DNA of 14,530 nt, taken from positions 1 to 14,530 of the forward strand of contig JABGUA010000148.1 in NCBI GenBank assembly GCA_018646825.1. Direction: 5' to 3'. The position numbers and the translations under genes are program-made. This DNA is from Piscirickettsiaceae bacterium (GTDB lineage: Bacteria > Pseudomonadota > Gammaproteobacteria > Nitrosococcales > Methylophagaceae). The notes beneath the pieces are model-generated. The model was not told the origin of the DNA. It worked only from the letters and a program-made list of their open reading frames with translations, and did no database searches. How positions within the stretch are numbered: the stretch's first letter is position 1; every line of letters begins with the position of its first letter. Positions 7,051 to 13,985 of the stretch are shown here, one piece after another.

Positions 7051-8763
7051 ATGGCAAATGCGACATCTGTTCGATTAAGTGGTTTGGCACAGCGTCTGGT
7101 CAATGACGGTTTACTTTCTGAGGAAGAAGCTGAAAATGGACAACTTGCGGCTAAATAAGCCAATTTGGCTTTTGTTAGTTATTTGGTCGAGAATAAAATC
7201 ATTTCCAGTCAACACATTGCAACTATCGCTTCTGAAGAATTTGGTGTCCCATTATTCGATATTGACACCATGAATATTGAATTATCCGCAACCAAACTAA
7301 TTTCAGAAAAACTGATTCGTCAGCATAATGCCTTACCCCTATACCAACGTGGGAAACGCCTCTACGTCGCTGTTTCTGACCCCACAAATTTACAAGGCTT
7401 AGATGAGTTTCAGTTCAATACTGGCTCTAATACTTATCCAGTCCTAGTTGAAGAACAGCAACTTGCTGCCGCTATTGAGAAAGCAGTTGATAATAGTGAA
7501 GAACAGCTTGATGATTTTGGTGATGCCGAACTAGATGATATTGATCTCGGCTCAGATGAAATTGAAACCAATAAAGACGATACTGATACTAATATTGATG
7601 ATACGCCTGTCGTTCGTTTCATTAACGGTATCCTCACAACAGCAATCAAAGCAGGTGCTTCTGACATCCACTTTGAACCTTATGAAAAAAAATACCGTGT
7701 TAGAACGCGTATCGATGGCATTTTGCATGAAAGTAAAACAGCCCCTGTTGCCCTCGCGGGTCGTATTGCTGCCCGCATAAAAGTTTTGTCTCGCCTCAAC
7801 ATCGCTGAGCGCCGTGTGCCACAAGATGGCCGCATGCGCTTAAAACTGTCCAAAACGAAGGCCATTGATTTTCGTGTCAATACTTGCCCAACCCTCTTCG
7901 GCGAAAAAATAGTATTACGTATTCTTGACCCAAGTAGTGCCCAGTTGGGTATTGATGCGCTTGGTTATGAGCCAGAACAAAAGAAAGTCTTCATGGAGAC
8001 CATGCATAACCCTTACGGCATGATTTTGGTTACGGGTCCAACAGGCAGTGGTAAGACCGTCTCACTTTATACGGCGCTTAATATTCTTAATACCGATGAT
8101 CGCAATATATCTACCGCGGAAGATCCTGCTGAAATTAGCTTACCAGGTATTAATCAGGTCAATGTTAACCCCACCGTTGGGCTTAACTTCTCTGATGCTT
8201 TGCGCGCTTTCTTACGCCAGGATCCCGATGTGATTTTGGTCGGTGAGATTCGTGACTTAGAAACGGCTGAAATTACGATTAAAGCCGCTCAAACAGGTCA
8301 TATGGTGTTATCAACATTACACACGAATGACGCACCGCAAACGATAACGCGTTTAGCTAATATGGGCGTGCCGCCTTTCAATATTGCTTCTGCTGTTACT
8401 TTAATTATTGCTCAACGATTAGCACGTAAGCTATGTAATAACTGCAAAGCTCCCGATAATATTCCTCAAGAAGCTTTATTAGAAGAGGGCTATACACAGC
8501 AACAGATTGAGGAAGGAGTCACAGTTTTTAAAGCTGTAGGCTGCGATAATTGCACGGCAGGATACAAAGGTCGCGTTGGTGTATATCAAGTAATGCCAAT
8601 GTCAGAGGCTATGGGGCGAATTGTCATGGAAGGCGGCAATGCTATGCAACTAGGCGATCAAGCTGATGCTGAAGGTATCGCTGATCTTAGGAAGTCCGGC
8701 CTGAAAAAAGTAGCAGCGGGCTTAACTAGCCTCGAAGAAATTAACCGTGTAATTAAGGAGTAA
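7051..8763 (+). pseudogene. pilB: Type IV pilus assembly ATPase PilB, interrupted by in-frame TAA
   Basis: PilB is the hexameric cytoplasmic ATPase that drives type IV pilus extension. The ATG at 7051 with its ribosome site starts a PilB N-terminus (RLSGLAQRLVNDGLLSEEEA), but codon 36 is TAA (7156-7158). The same frame then continues without a break as PilB for 534 codons (AFVSYLVENKIISS onwards) to TAA at 8761-8763. With the stop replaced by a sense codon the protein would be 570 residues, the normal length. Walker A GPTGSGKT (Lys at 8053-8055), Asp box TAEDPAE, Walker B QDPDVILVGEIRD (8218-8256), His box GHMVLSTLHTND and the zinc tetracysteine (CNNC at 8434-8445, CDNC at 8542-8553) are all intact. 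Restart at TTG 7165 lacks a ribosome site. The lesion looks recent, or is a sequencing error. It could be a minor truncated product rather than a null. Confidence 0.9.
8755..8760 (+). promoter_or_regulatory. Ribosome binding site of pilC
   Basis: AAGGAG, a near-perfect Shine-Dalgarno sequence inside the last pilB codons, lies 6 nt before the GTG at 8767. It supports GTG as the pilC start; the nearby ATG at 8763 opens only a three-codon frame. Confidence 0.7.
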
Positions 8764-8766
8764 TGT

Positions 8767-9174
8767 GTGGCTGAAGCAACCCGTAAGGCGGTCAAACCAC
8801 AAGTTGATCCACTCTTTCAATGGCAAGGCACTAATCGCCAAGGCCGTCGTTTAAAAGGCGAGCAATCTGGTATTAGCGCTAGTGCTGTTAAGGCAGACTT
8901 GCGCCGCCAAGGTATTACACCTCTTAAGGTCAAGAAGAAAGCTAAAGATCTTTTCGCCGCTAGGAAACCCGCTATTAAACCAGCCGACATCGCTGTTTTC
9001 AGTCGCATGGTTGCTACAATGACGTCTTCCGGTGTCCCCTTAATGCAATCGATGCAAATCATTGGTGAAGGTCATGAAAATGCTAGCATGCAAGATATGA
9101 TTTTATCCATTAAAGCCGATGTTGAATCAGGTACAAGTCTGACTGATTCTTTAGCCAAGTTTCCACACCATTAA
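8767..9174 (+). pseudogene. pilC: Inner-membrane pilus platform protein PilC, 5' third only
   Basis: PilC (GspF family) is the inner-membrane platform that couples the PilB and PilT motors to pilin assembly; full proteins have about 405 residues. Here the GTG at 8767 opens a frame of 135 residues. It matches the PilC N-terminus (FQWQGTNRQGRRLKGE, then the start of the first T2SF domain with IAVFSRMVATMTSSGVPL). It breaks at LAKFPHH, where the family continues with Phe-Asp and the first membrane segment. A TAA at 9172-9174 follows exactly at the break. About 270 codons, including all membrane segments and the second T2SF domain, are missing, and no C-terminal remnant is found before pilD. The product cannot insert as PilC. 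Downstream sequence switches to an EAL-domain gene. Confidence 0.9.
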
Positions 9175-9720
9175 AATAGATATGTGGGTGGTTGAACAGC
9201 CTTTGGCTGGCTGATGAGTTTAGGTGCTAAAATTGATGATTTTCAATACTGCACTATCAATCTATCTGGCAATTCACTAGATGATCAAGGGTTCTTAGAT
9301 TTTGCCTTGTCGCAAATCACGCGCTCAAACATAGCTGGGCATAAAATTTGTTTTGAAATTACAGAAACAGCTGCTATTTCCAATTTATCTGGCACCATAA
9401 AATTTATTCGAGAACTCTCTCAGCACGGGTGCCTTTTTGCACTTGATGACTTTGGTAGTGGCGTTTCCTCCTTCGGTTATTTAAAGAATTTAGATGTCGA
9501 CTTCATCAAAATAGATGGTAGTTTTGTAAAAGATTTGGTCTCTGATCCTATCGATTACGCAATGGTGAAATCCATTAATGATATTGCTCAAGTAATGGGG
9601 AAAAAAACCGTCGCCGAATACGTCGAAAATGATGGTATCCTAGCAGCTCTCTACGACATTGGCGTTGACTACGCACAAGGGTATGGTATTGGTTTGCCAT
9701 GTCCATTAAACGAAATATAA
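9171..9720 (+). pseudogene. 3' remnant of an EAL-domain (c-di-GMP phosphodiesterase) gene
   Basis: C-terminal part of an EAL domain, probably from a GGDEF-EAL protein. Homology begins right after the pilC break: the frame from 9176 reads IDMWVVEQPLA, the conserved 'ID.WV..qal' segment, then hits TGA at 9212. The next frame continues at once as WLMSLGAK, so one base is missing around 9203-9211. From the ATG at 9214 it is open for 168 residues: INLSGNSL, FEITET, LDDFGSG, FIKIDGSFVKDL, AEYVEN and YAQGYGIGLP, all typical EAL positions, ending normally at TAA. The N-terminal third with the catalytic Glu of the EAL signature is absent, so it cannot be a normal phosphodiesterase. No ribosome site precedes 9214. 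An expressed fragment might bind partners, but nothing indicates that. Confidence 0.88.
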
Positions 9721-9775
9721 AATAGTCGATGCTAAAAATACCCCTCCCTTTTTTCATTTCATTAACTAATTACTC

Positions 9776-10639
9776 ATGATTGAATTACTACAAAACTCTT
9801 CACTTTTTTTCATCTCAATTACGGCAGTTCTTGGTTTACTCGTAGGTAGCTTTTTAAATGTGGTCATCTATCGCCTTCCGATTATGATGGAGCATGAATG
9901 GCAAACCCAATGTAATGAGCTCAATGGTGTCGAAGATAAAAACTCAGCGCCATTTACACTTAGCCAACCTCGGTCTGCATGCCCACATTGCCAGCACGCT
10001 ATTACTGCAATAGAGAATATCCCTGTCATTAGTTATCTTTTCCTAGGCGGGAAATGTCGAGATTGCCGTGCACCCATATCAATTCGCTACCCTATTATTG
10101 AAATGTTAACGGGACTGTTGTCAGCAATTGTTGCCTATTACTTTGGCTTTGATTGGGCCTGTTTAGGGGCTTTATTATTAACATGGGCTTTAATCGCACT
10201 CACTTTTATTGACGTCGATCACCAATTATTACCAGATTCGCTAACTTTACCCTTATTATGGCTAGGAATTAGTTTTAATTTCTATGGCCAATTTACGACA
10301 CTTGAAGCGAGTGTCATTGGCGCCATTGCTGGTTATCTGTCGCTTTGGTCGGTTTATCAAATTTTTAAATTAGTCACTGGTAAAGAAGGCATGGGATATG
10401 GAGACTTCAAACTTTTGGCAGCCTTAGGCGCTTGGCTTGGTTGGTCATTCCTACCCTCTATTATTCTCCTTTCCTCTCTGGTAGGGGCCGTTGTGGGTCT
10501 TAGTCTAATACTCTTTCGACGTCACCAATCAGATATTCCAATTCCTTTTGGTCCTTATCTAGCAACCGCTGGTTGGATAGCCTTGGTTTGGGGAGAATCA
10601 ATCAACACCGCATATCTAAATTGGGCAGGACTAGCATAA
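9776..10639 (+). CDS. pilD: Type IV prepilin peptidase / N-methyltransferase
   Basis: Inner-membrane aspartic protease that cleaves the leader of type IV prepilins and type II secretion pseudopilins and N-methylates the new N-terminus. The 287 residues are intact and resemble Pseudomonas PilD. The first membrane segment (FFISITAVLGLLVGSFLNVV) is followed by a cytoplasmic loop with two zinc CxxC pairs (Cys69/72 and Cys94/97). The active-site regions are FIDVDHQLLPD (about 144-154) and GMGYGDFK, with Asp210. Several further hydrophobic segments and the IPFGPYLA motif near the end are present. The ATG at 9776 has no clear ribosome site; in intact clusters this gene directly follows pilC, so the upstream rearrangement may have removed its normal translation context. 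It stops 3 nt before coaE. A type II secretion system elsewhere could explain its retention. Confidence 0.97.
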   Translation: MIELLQNSSLFFISITAVLGLLVGSFLNVVIYRLPIMMEHEWQTQCNELNGVEDKNSAPFTLSQPRSACPHCQHAITAIENIPVISYLFLGGKCRDCRAPISIRYPIIEMLTGLLSAIVAYYFGFDWACLGALLLTWALIALTFIDVDHQLLPDSLTLPLLWLGISFNFYGQFTTLEASVIGAIAGYLSLWSVYQIFKLVTGKEGMGYGDFKLLAALGAWLGWSFLPSIILLSSLVGAVVGLSLILFRRHQSDIPIPFGPYLATAGWIALVWGESINTAYLNWAGLA

Positions 10640-10642
10640 ACG

Positions 10643-11257
10643 ATGTTTAGAGTTGGACTCACAGGCGGTATTGCAAGTGGCAAAACGACCGTGTGTCTAT
10701 ACTTTAAAGAATTCGGTATTGATATTTTTGATGCCGATATTATTGCGCGTGAGCTGGTCGAAGTCGATACGCCTTGTTACCGAAAAATTGTTGCGCAATT
10801 TGGTTCTTCGTTTCTGTTGGCAGACCAAAGCATTAACCGTCGACAGCTTCGTGCATTTATTTTTTCAGATGCGCGCGCTAAGCAAACATTAGAAGACATT
10901 CTACACCCCGTCATTCACACTGAGTTAGTTGCTCGAAGCGCGCTTAGCCAATCGGCCTATTGTATTTTGGCCATTCCGCTTTTAGCCGAAAGCAAAATAG
11001 CTTATCCATTAAATCGCATTTTGGCGATTGACGCTCCGCCAAAACTACAATTACAACGGCTTTGCAAGCGAGATGATCTTTCGGTGAATACTGCGCAGGC
11101 TATGATTGACCAACAATCACCATGGGCTGAAAAGGCCGCCTTTACTGATGATATTATCCGTAATGACCAAAGTATAGATCAACTTAAAAACCAAATTATC
11201 AACCTCCACCAGCATTACCTCCAGCTGGCTAAGCAAGCTGCGGTAGTTGCTAGTTAG
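10643..11257 (+). CDS. coaE: Dephospho-CoA kinase
   Basis: Phosphorylates the ribose 3'-hydroxyl of dephospho-CoA with ATP, the last step of coenzyme A synthesis, in the cytoplasm. The 204-residue P-loop kinase starts MFRVGLTGGIASGKTT with the Walker A motif at 8-16. Next come FDADIIARELV, the HPVIH segment near residue 92, IPLLAES near 114, KRDD in the LID region and DDIIRND at about 172-178, all family landmarks. It begins 3 nt after the pilD stop and is the normal pilD neighbour in Gammaproteobacteria, so the two are likely co-transcribed. As an essential gene its expression must survive the upstream pil lesions, so a promoter within or near pilD is possible, though none is evident. Confidence 0.97.
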   Translation: MFRVGLTGGIASGKTTVCLYFKEFGIDIFDADIIARELVEVDTPCYRKIVAQFGSSFLLADQSINRRQLRAFIFSDARAKQTLEDILHPVIHTELVARSALSQSAYCILAIPLLAESKIAYPLNRILAIDAPPKLQLQRLCKRDDLSVNTAQAMIDQQSPWAEKAAFTDDIIRNDQSIDQLKNQIINLHQHYLQLAKQAAVVAS

Positions 11258-11266
11258 TGTATTGTC

Positions 11267-12079
11267 ATGGAGAATGGGCATTTTGCTGATGAAATCTACG
11301 CTGATACTGTGACTGATAACATTATCTACGAACAACCGCTCAATGAGCGCATACGCACTTTCCTAAGACTAGAGTTTCTATTCTTACGTGTGGATAATGC
11401 CTTGTCCGGGTGTTCGGAACAACAAAACCGAGATGCTATTGATAGTTTATTGCAAATCTTATCCGTTTTTGAGCGGAGTGATTTAAAGTCAGAAATCATC
11501 AAAGAACTCGAACGACTCATTTCCACTTTATCCGCCTTAGAAAACACGCCAGGGGTAGATAAAAAAGCCTTAGATGACCTATTGTCAGAACTAGACCAGA
11601 TACTAGATAGCTTACATGTCAAAAAGACAGCAATTGGCCAGGCGCTACGCGATAATAATTTTTTATATAGCATCCGTCAGCGATCTAGCATTCCTGGTGG
11701 TACCTGTGATTTTGACTTGCCTAGCTACCATTTTTGGCTACAACATACTTCTGAATCTGATCGACAGGACCAACTTAATGCTTGGTTAGAGCAGTTCTCC
11801 GGTGTACGTTCCGCAATTAATACGGCTTTGCATCTCATTCGAGAAAGCACACATTTTGTTCCTGCTACCACCGTGGCTGGTTTTTACCAACATAGCTTAG
11901 ATAGCAACCAGCCTAATCAATTAATTCGTGTTCAAATTCCGCGTAATGTATCGTATTACCCTGAGATTAGCGGTGGAAAACACCGATTTACAGTTCGTTT
12001 TATGCAATTTGATTTAGCACAGCGTTCCCAACAGTCCGCTGATGATATTGTGTTTTCTCTTAGCTGTTGCGCTATGTAG
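11267..12079 (+). CDS. zapD: Cell division protein ZapD (FtsZ bundling)
   Basis: ZapD (DUF1342) binds the FtsZ C-terminal tail and cross-links FtsZ filaments at the Z-ring. The conserved start IIYEQPLNERIRTFLRLEFL lies at residues 19-38. A helical middle follows, then a C-terminal beta domain with the conserved SSIPGGTCDFDLPSYHFWL segment and IPRNVSYYPEISGGKHRFTV. The frame from ATG 11267 gives 270 residues, about 20 more than E. coli ZapD. The extra N-terminus (MENGHFADEIYADT) is not family-like. A GTG at 11309 would give a standard start (MTDNIIYEQPLNER), but neither start has a good ribosome site, so the start is uncertain. It lies 9 nt after coaE and 6 nt before yacG, the conserved order. 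Confidence 0.95.
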   Translation: MENGHFADEIYADTVTDNIIYEQPLNERIRTFLRLEFLFLRVDNALSGCSEQQNRDAIDSLLQILSVFERSDLKSEIIKELERLISTLSALENTPGVDKKALDDLLSELDQILDSLHVKKTAIGQALRDNNFLYSIRQRSSIPGGTCDFDLPSYHFWLQHTSESDRQDQLNAWLEQFSGVRSAINTALHLIRESTHFVPATTVAGFYQHSLDSNQPNQLIRVQIPRNVSYYPEISGGKHRFTVRFMQFDLAQRSQQSADDIVFSLSCCAM

Positions 12080-12085
12080 GCTGAT

Positions 12086-12280
12086 ATGACCACCACAGTA
12101 CAATGCCCACAATGCCAGAAAGATGTAATCTGGGAAGCTAGCTCGGAATGGAAACCTTTTTGCAGCGAGCGCTGTAAATTAATTGACTTAGGTGAATGGG
12201 CAGAAGGCAACCACCGCATTACCGGACCCAAAACGCAAGAAGCCTTTCCTGATGACTTAGATCATTTTGATTATCACTGA
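12086..12280 (+). CDS. yacG: DNA gyrase inhibitor YacG (zinc-binding)
   Basis: Small protein of 64 residues with one zinc site, CPQC at 7-10 and CSERC at 26-30, followed by the family signature LIDLGEWAEGNHRI. E. coli YacG binds the GyrB C-terminal region and blocks gyrase DNA binding; that role is assumed here from homology. The tail is acidic (DDLDHFDYH), also usual. It is the last gene of the pilBCD-coaE-zapD-yacG cluster and ends 6 nt from the convergent nadA end. No hairpin terminator is visible in that gap. Confidence 0.95.
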   Translation: MTTTVQCPQCQKDVIWEASSEWKPFCSERCKLIDLGEWAEGNHRITGPKTQEAFPDDLDHFDYH

Positions 12281-12286
12281 GTCGCG

Positions 12287-13363
12287 TTAAGCATCGCCTG
12301 CCGTCAAAATACCCTGTTGACGTGAAAAATCGAGCATTTTATCTAACGGTTTTAGCGCTCTTAATCTGACTGACTCATCCACTTCGATCGTATTCGTTTC
12401 ATCTCTTAACGCTTCATAGAGGTTAATCAGTGTATTCATTGCCATCCACGGACAATGAGCACAACTTTTGCACGTTGCACTTTTATCACCTGTCGGCGCC
12501 GGAATTAAGCGTTTGTTTGGGACAACTTGGCTCATTTTATAAAATAAGCCATGATCGGTTGCGATAATCAACGTATCCGCTTTTGATTTTTGTCCTGCAG
12601 CAATAATTTGTTTCGTGGAGCCAACAAAATCAGCCTTCGCAATCACCGCTTCTGGCGACTCTGGGTGGACTAAAATATCGGCGTCCGGATATTGGCTTAT
12701 CAAGGCTTCTAGTTCATGTAGTTTAAACTCATCGTGGACCACACAATGACCCTGCCACAGGACCATCTCTGCCCCTGTTTTATTATTAATATATTGACCT
12801 AAATGTCGGTCTGGACCCCAGATAATTTTTTTTCCTTGTGCAAGTATATGTTCAATAATTGGAATGGCATTACTGGAGGTAACAATCCAGTCGGCACGTG
12901 CTTTGACCTCAACACTGGTATTGGCATAAACCACCACTTCATGATCGGGGTATTGATCGCAAAAGGCACTAAATTCTTCAATGGGACACCCCAAATCTAA
13001 AGAACACTCCGCTTCCAATGTTGGCATTATCACGGTCTTTTCTGGACTCAATATCTTGGCCGTTTCACCCATAAACCGTACACCACATACGACTAATTTA
13101 TCCGCTTTATGTTGGGCCCCGAAGTTGGCCATATCTAAAGAGTCAGAGACATAACCGCCGGTTGCTTCCGCTAAAGCTTGCAGATCATCGTCAACATAAT
13201 AATGCGCAATCAATACCGCATTTTTTTCAATTAGTAAGGCTTTTATTTTGGCTATATAGTCAGCTTTTTGCGTTTTATTTAACCATGGTGATGGCGCAAC
13301 ATTGTCGATAATATCGTCTATTTTAGATTGCAGTGCTTGTGGGACTTGCTCAGCTAGGCTCAT
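12287..13363 (-). CDS. nadA: Quinolinate synthase A
   Basis: Iron-sulfur enzyme that condenses iminoaspartate with dihydroxyacetone phosphate to quinolinate in de novo NAD synthesis. The 358 residues resemble E. coli NadA along the whole length. The [4Fe-4S] cysteines fall in AECSLDLGC (Cys120), GHCVVHDEF and CKSCAHCPWM. HYYVDDDLQALAEATGG, SDSLDMA, GVRFMGETAKILSPEKT and VHPESPEAV are substrate-binding segments of the family. It is the last gene of the minus-strand group, starting 9 nt after mutT. The partner L-aspartate oxidase gene (nadB) is not in the window. Confidence 0.97.
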   Translation of the reverse strand: MSLAEQVPQALQSKIDDIIDNVAPSPWLNKTQKADYIAKIKALLIEKNAVLIAHYYVDDDLQALAEATGGYVSDSLDMANFGAQHKADKLVVCGVRFMGETAKILSPEKTVIMPTLEAECSLDLGCPIEEFSAFCDQYPDHEVVVYANTSVEVKARADWIVTSSNAIPIIEHILAQGKKIIWGPDRHLGQYINNKTGAEMVLWQGHCVVHDEFKLHELEALISQYPDADILVHPESPEAVIAKADFVGSTKQIIAAGQKSKADTLIIATDHGLFYKMSQVVPNKRLIPAPTGDKSATCKSCAHCPWMAMNTLINLYEALRDETNTIEVDESVRLRALKPLDKMLDFSRQQGILTAGDA

Positions 13364-13372
13364 GGCTTTACC

Positions 13373-13768
13373 TTATAATTTAGTCGATTGTATGACTTCA
13401 ATAATTGTTTGATTGGCAGCGGGGAAATTAAAATCTGCTAATGATTCAATGGGGCACCATCTTATCATTTGGCCTTCTAGACCTTTTGGTTGGCCATTAA
13501 AGTGCCTCGTCGACCAAACATCCAGCAACACTGATTTATCCGAGTACTCATGTTTTATTTCAATTAAAGGCACCGGATCTATTACCTCAAGGCCTAGTTC
13601 CTCTTTTATTTCACGGACTAGTGCCACTTCCGTTGCTTCACCTGCTTCCACCTTGCCTCCAGGAAACTCCCACAAATCACCTTGATGTTGATGTGATTGG
13701 CGCAATGCAATAAGCACTTGATTGTCCTCGTTAACAATCACTGCCACAGCGACATGAACTAGCGACAT
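13373..13768 (-). CDS. mutT: MutT-type Nudix hydrolase (8-oxo-dGTP diphosphatase)
   Basis: A 131-residue Nudix hydrolase. The Nudix box is perfect: Gly38 of GKVEAGE, seven residues, then REIKEELGL, fitting GX5EX7REUXEEXGU. The upstream strand ends LWEFPGGK, and VHVAVAVIVNEDNQVLIALR at the N-terminus is typical of MutT, which hydrolyses 8-oxo-dGTP to prevent A:T to C:G transversions. Size and gene class fit the MutT subgroup rather than RppH or NudC. Substrate specificity cannot be proven from sequence. The start at 13768 follows the zinc-finger gene by 5 nt with a weak AGAAG ribosome site, and nadA follows after 9 nt, so this looks like one transcription unit. Confidence 0.9.
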   Translation of the reverse strand: MSLVHVAVAVIVNEDNQVLIALRQSHQHQGDLWEFPGGKVEAGEATEVALVREIKEELGLEVIDPVPLIEIKHEYSDKSVLLDVWSTRHFNGQPKGLEGQMIRWCPIESLADFNFPAANQTIIEVIQSTKL

Positions 13769-13773
13769 TTCTT

Positions 13774-13971
13774 CTATTTTTTCTCATCAGTAAGTACATA
13801 TAAAGCACCACAATATGGACACAGGATCTCGCCCTTTTGTTCAATATCTAAGAATACGCGTGGATGTGCATCCCAGCCCGACATCGAAGGCATCGGGCAA
13901 GATAAAGGCAGATCGCTGCGTTGTATTTCGTAGCGACGTTCTGCTGGCGTATTAGATTGCTGCTCGCTCAT
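13774..13971 (-). CDS. Small zinc-finger protein (zf-CHCC family)
   Basis: A 65-residue protein whose core reads LPLSCPMPSMSGWDAHPRVF then LDIEQKGEILCPYCGALY. One cysteine, a histidine and a CPYC pair give the C-H-C-C zinc pattern of the zf-CHCC family, related to the mitochondrial complex I accessory subunit NDUFS6. In bacteria its function is not established. No signal peptide or membrane segment is seen. The ATG at 13971 has AAGGTGA 3 nt upstream. It lies 14 nt after the aspS stop and 5 nt before mutT, so it is probably co-transcribed with both. Confidence 0.88.
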   Translation of the reverse strand: MSEQQSNTPAERRYEIQRSDLPLSCPMPSMSGWDAHPRVFLDIEQKGEILCPYCGALYVLTDEKK

Positions 13972-13985
13972 AGTTCACCTTAATT

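Noticed and set aside
7156..7158. Programmed read-through or recoding at the pilB TAA
   Set aside because: TAA is the least leaky stop, no hairpin or known read-through context follows, PilB has no known recoding, and neighbouring genes use TAA as a normal stop.
9214..9720. The 168-residue EAL frame as a functional phosphodiesterase
   Set aside because: It lacks the EAL signature with its catalytic Glu and the first strands of the barrel, is preceded by a frameshifted piece of the same domain, and has no ribosome site.
9100..9780. Insertion sequence or transposon as cause of the pilC break
   Set aside because: No transposase homology, no terminal inverted repeats and no target-site duplication were found on either side of the EAL fragment.
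11100..11180. CoaE LID region (SPWAEKAAFTDD) appearing to lack the Arg seen in E. coli CoaE
   Set aside because: Other CoaE proteins, such as the Bacillus type, have a Pro-x-x-Glu-Lys pattern at this place, so it is normal family variation.
11326..11673. Minus-strand frame of 115 codons opposite zapD
   Set aside because: Ser/Lys-rich shadow of the helical ZapD region with no start signal.
12270..12300. Terminator between convergent yacG and nadA
   Set aside because: The gap is 6 nt and no stable stem with a T-run could be drawn there or in the flanking codons.
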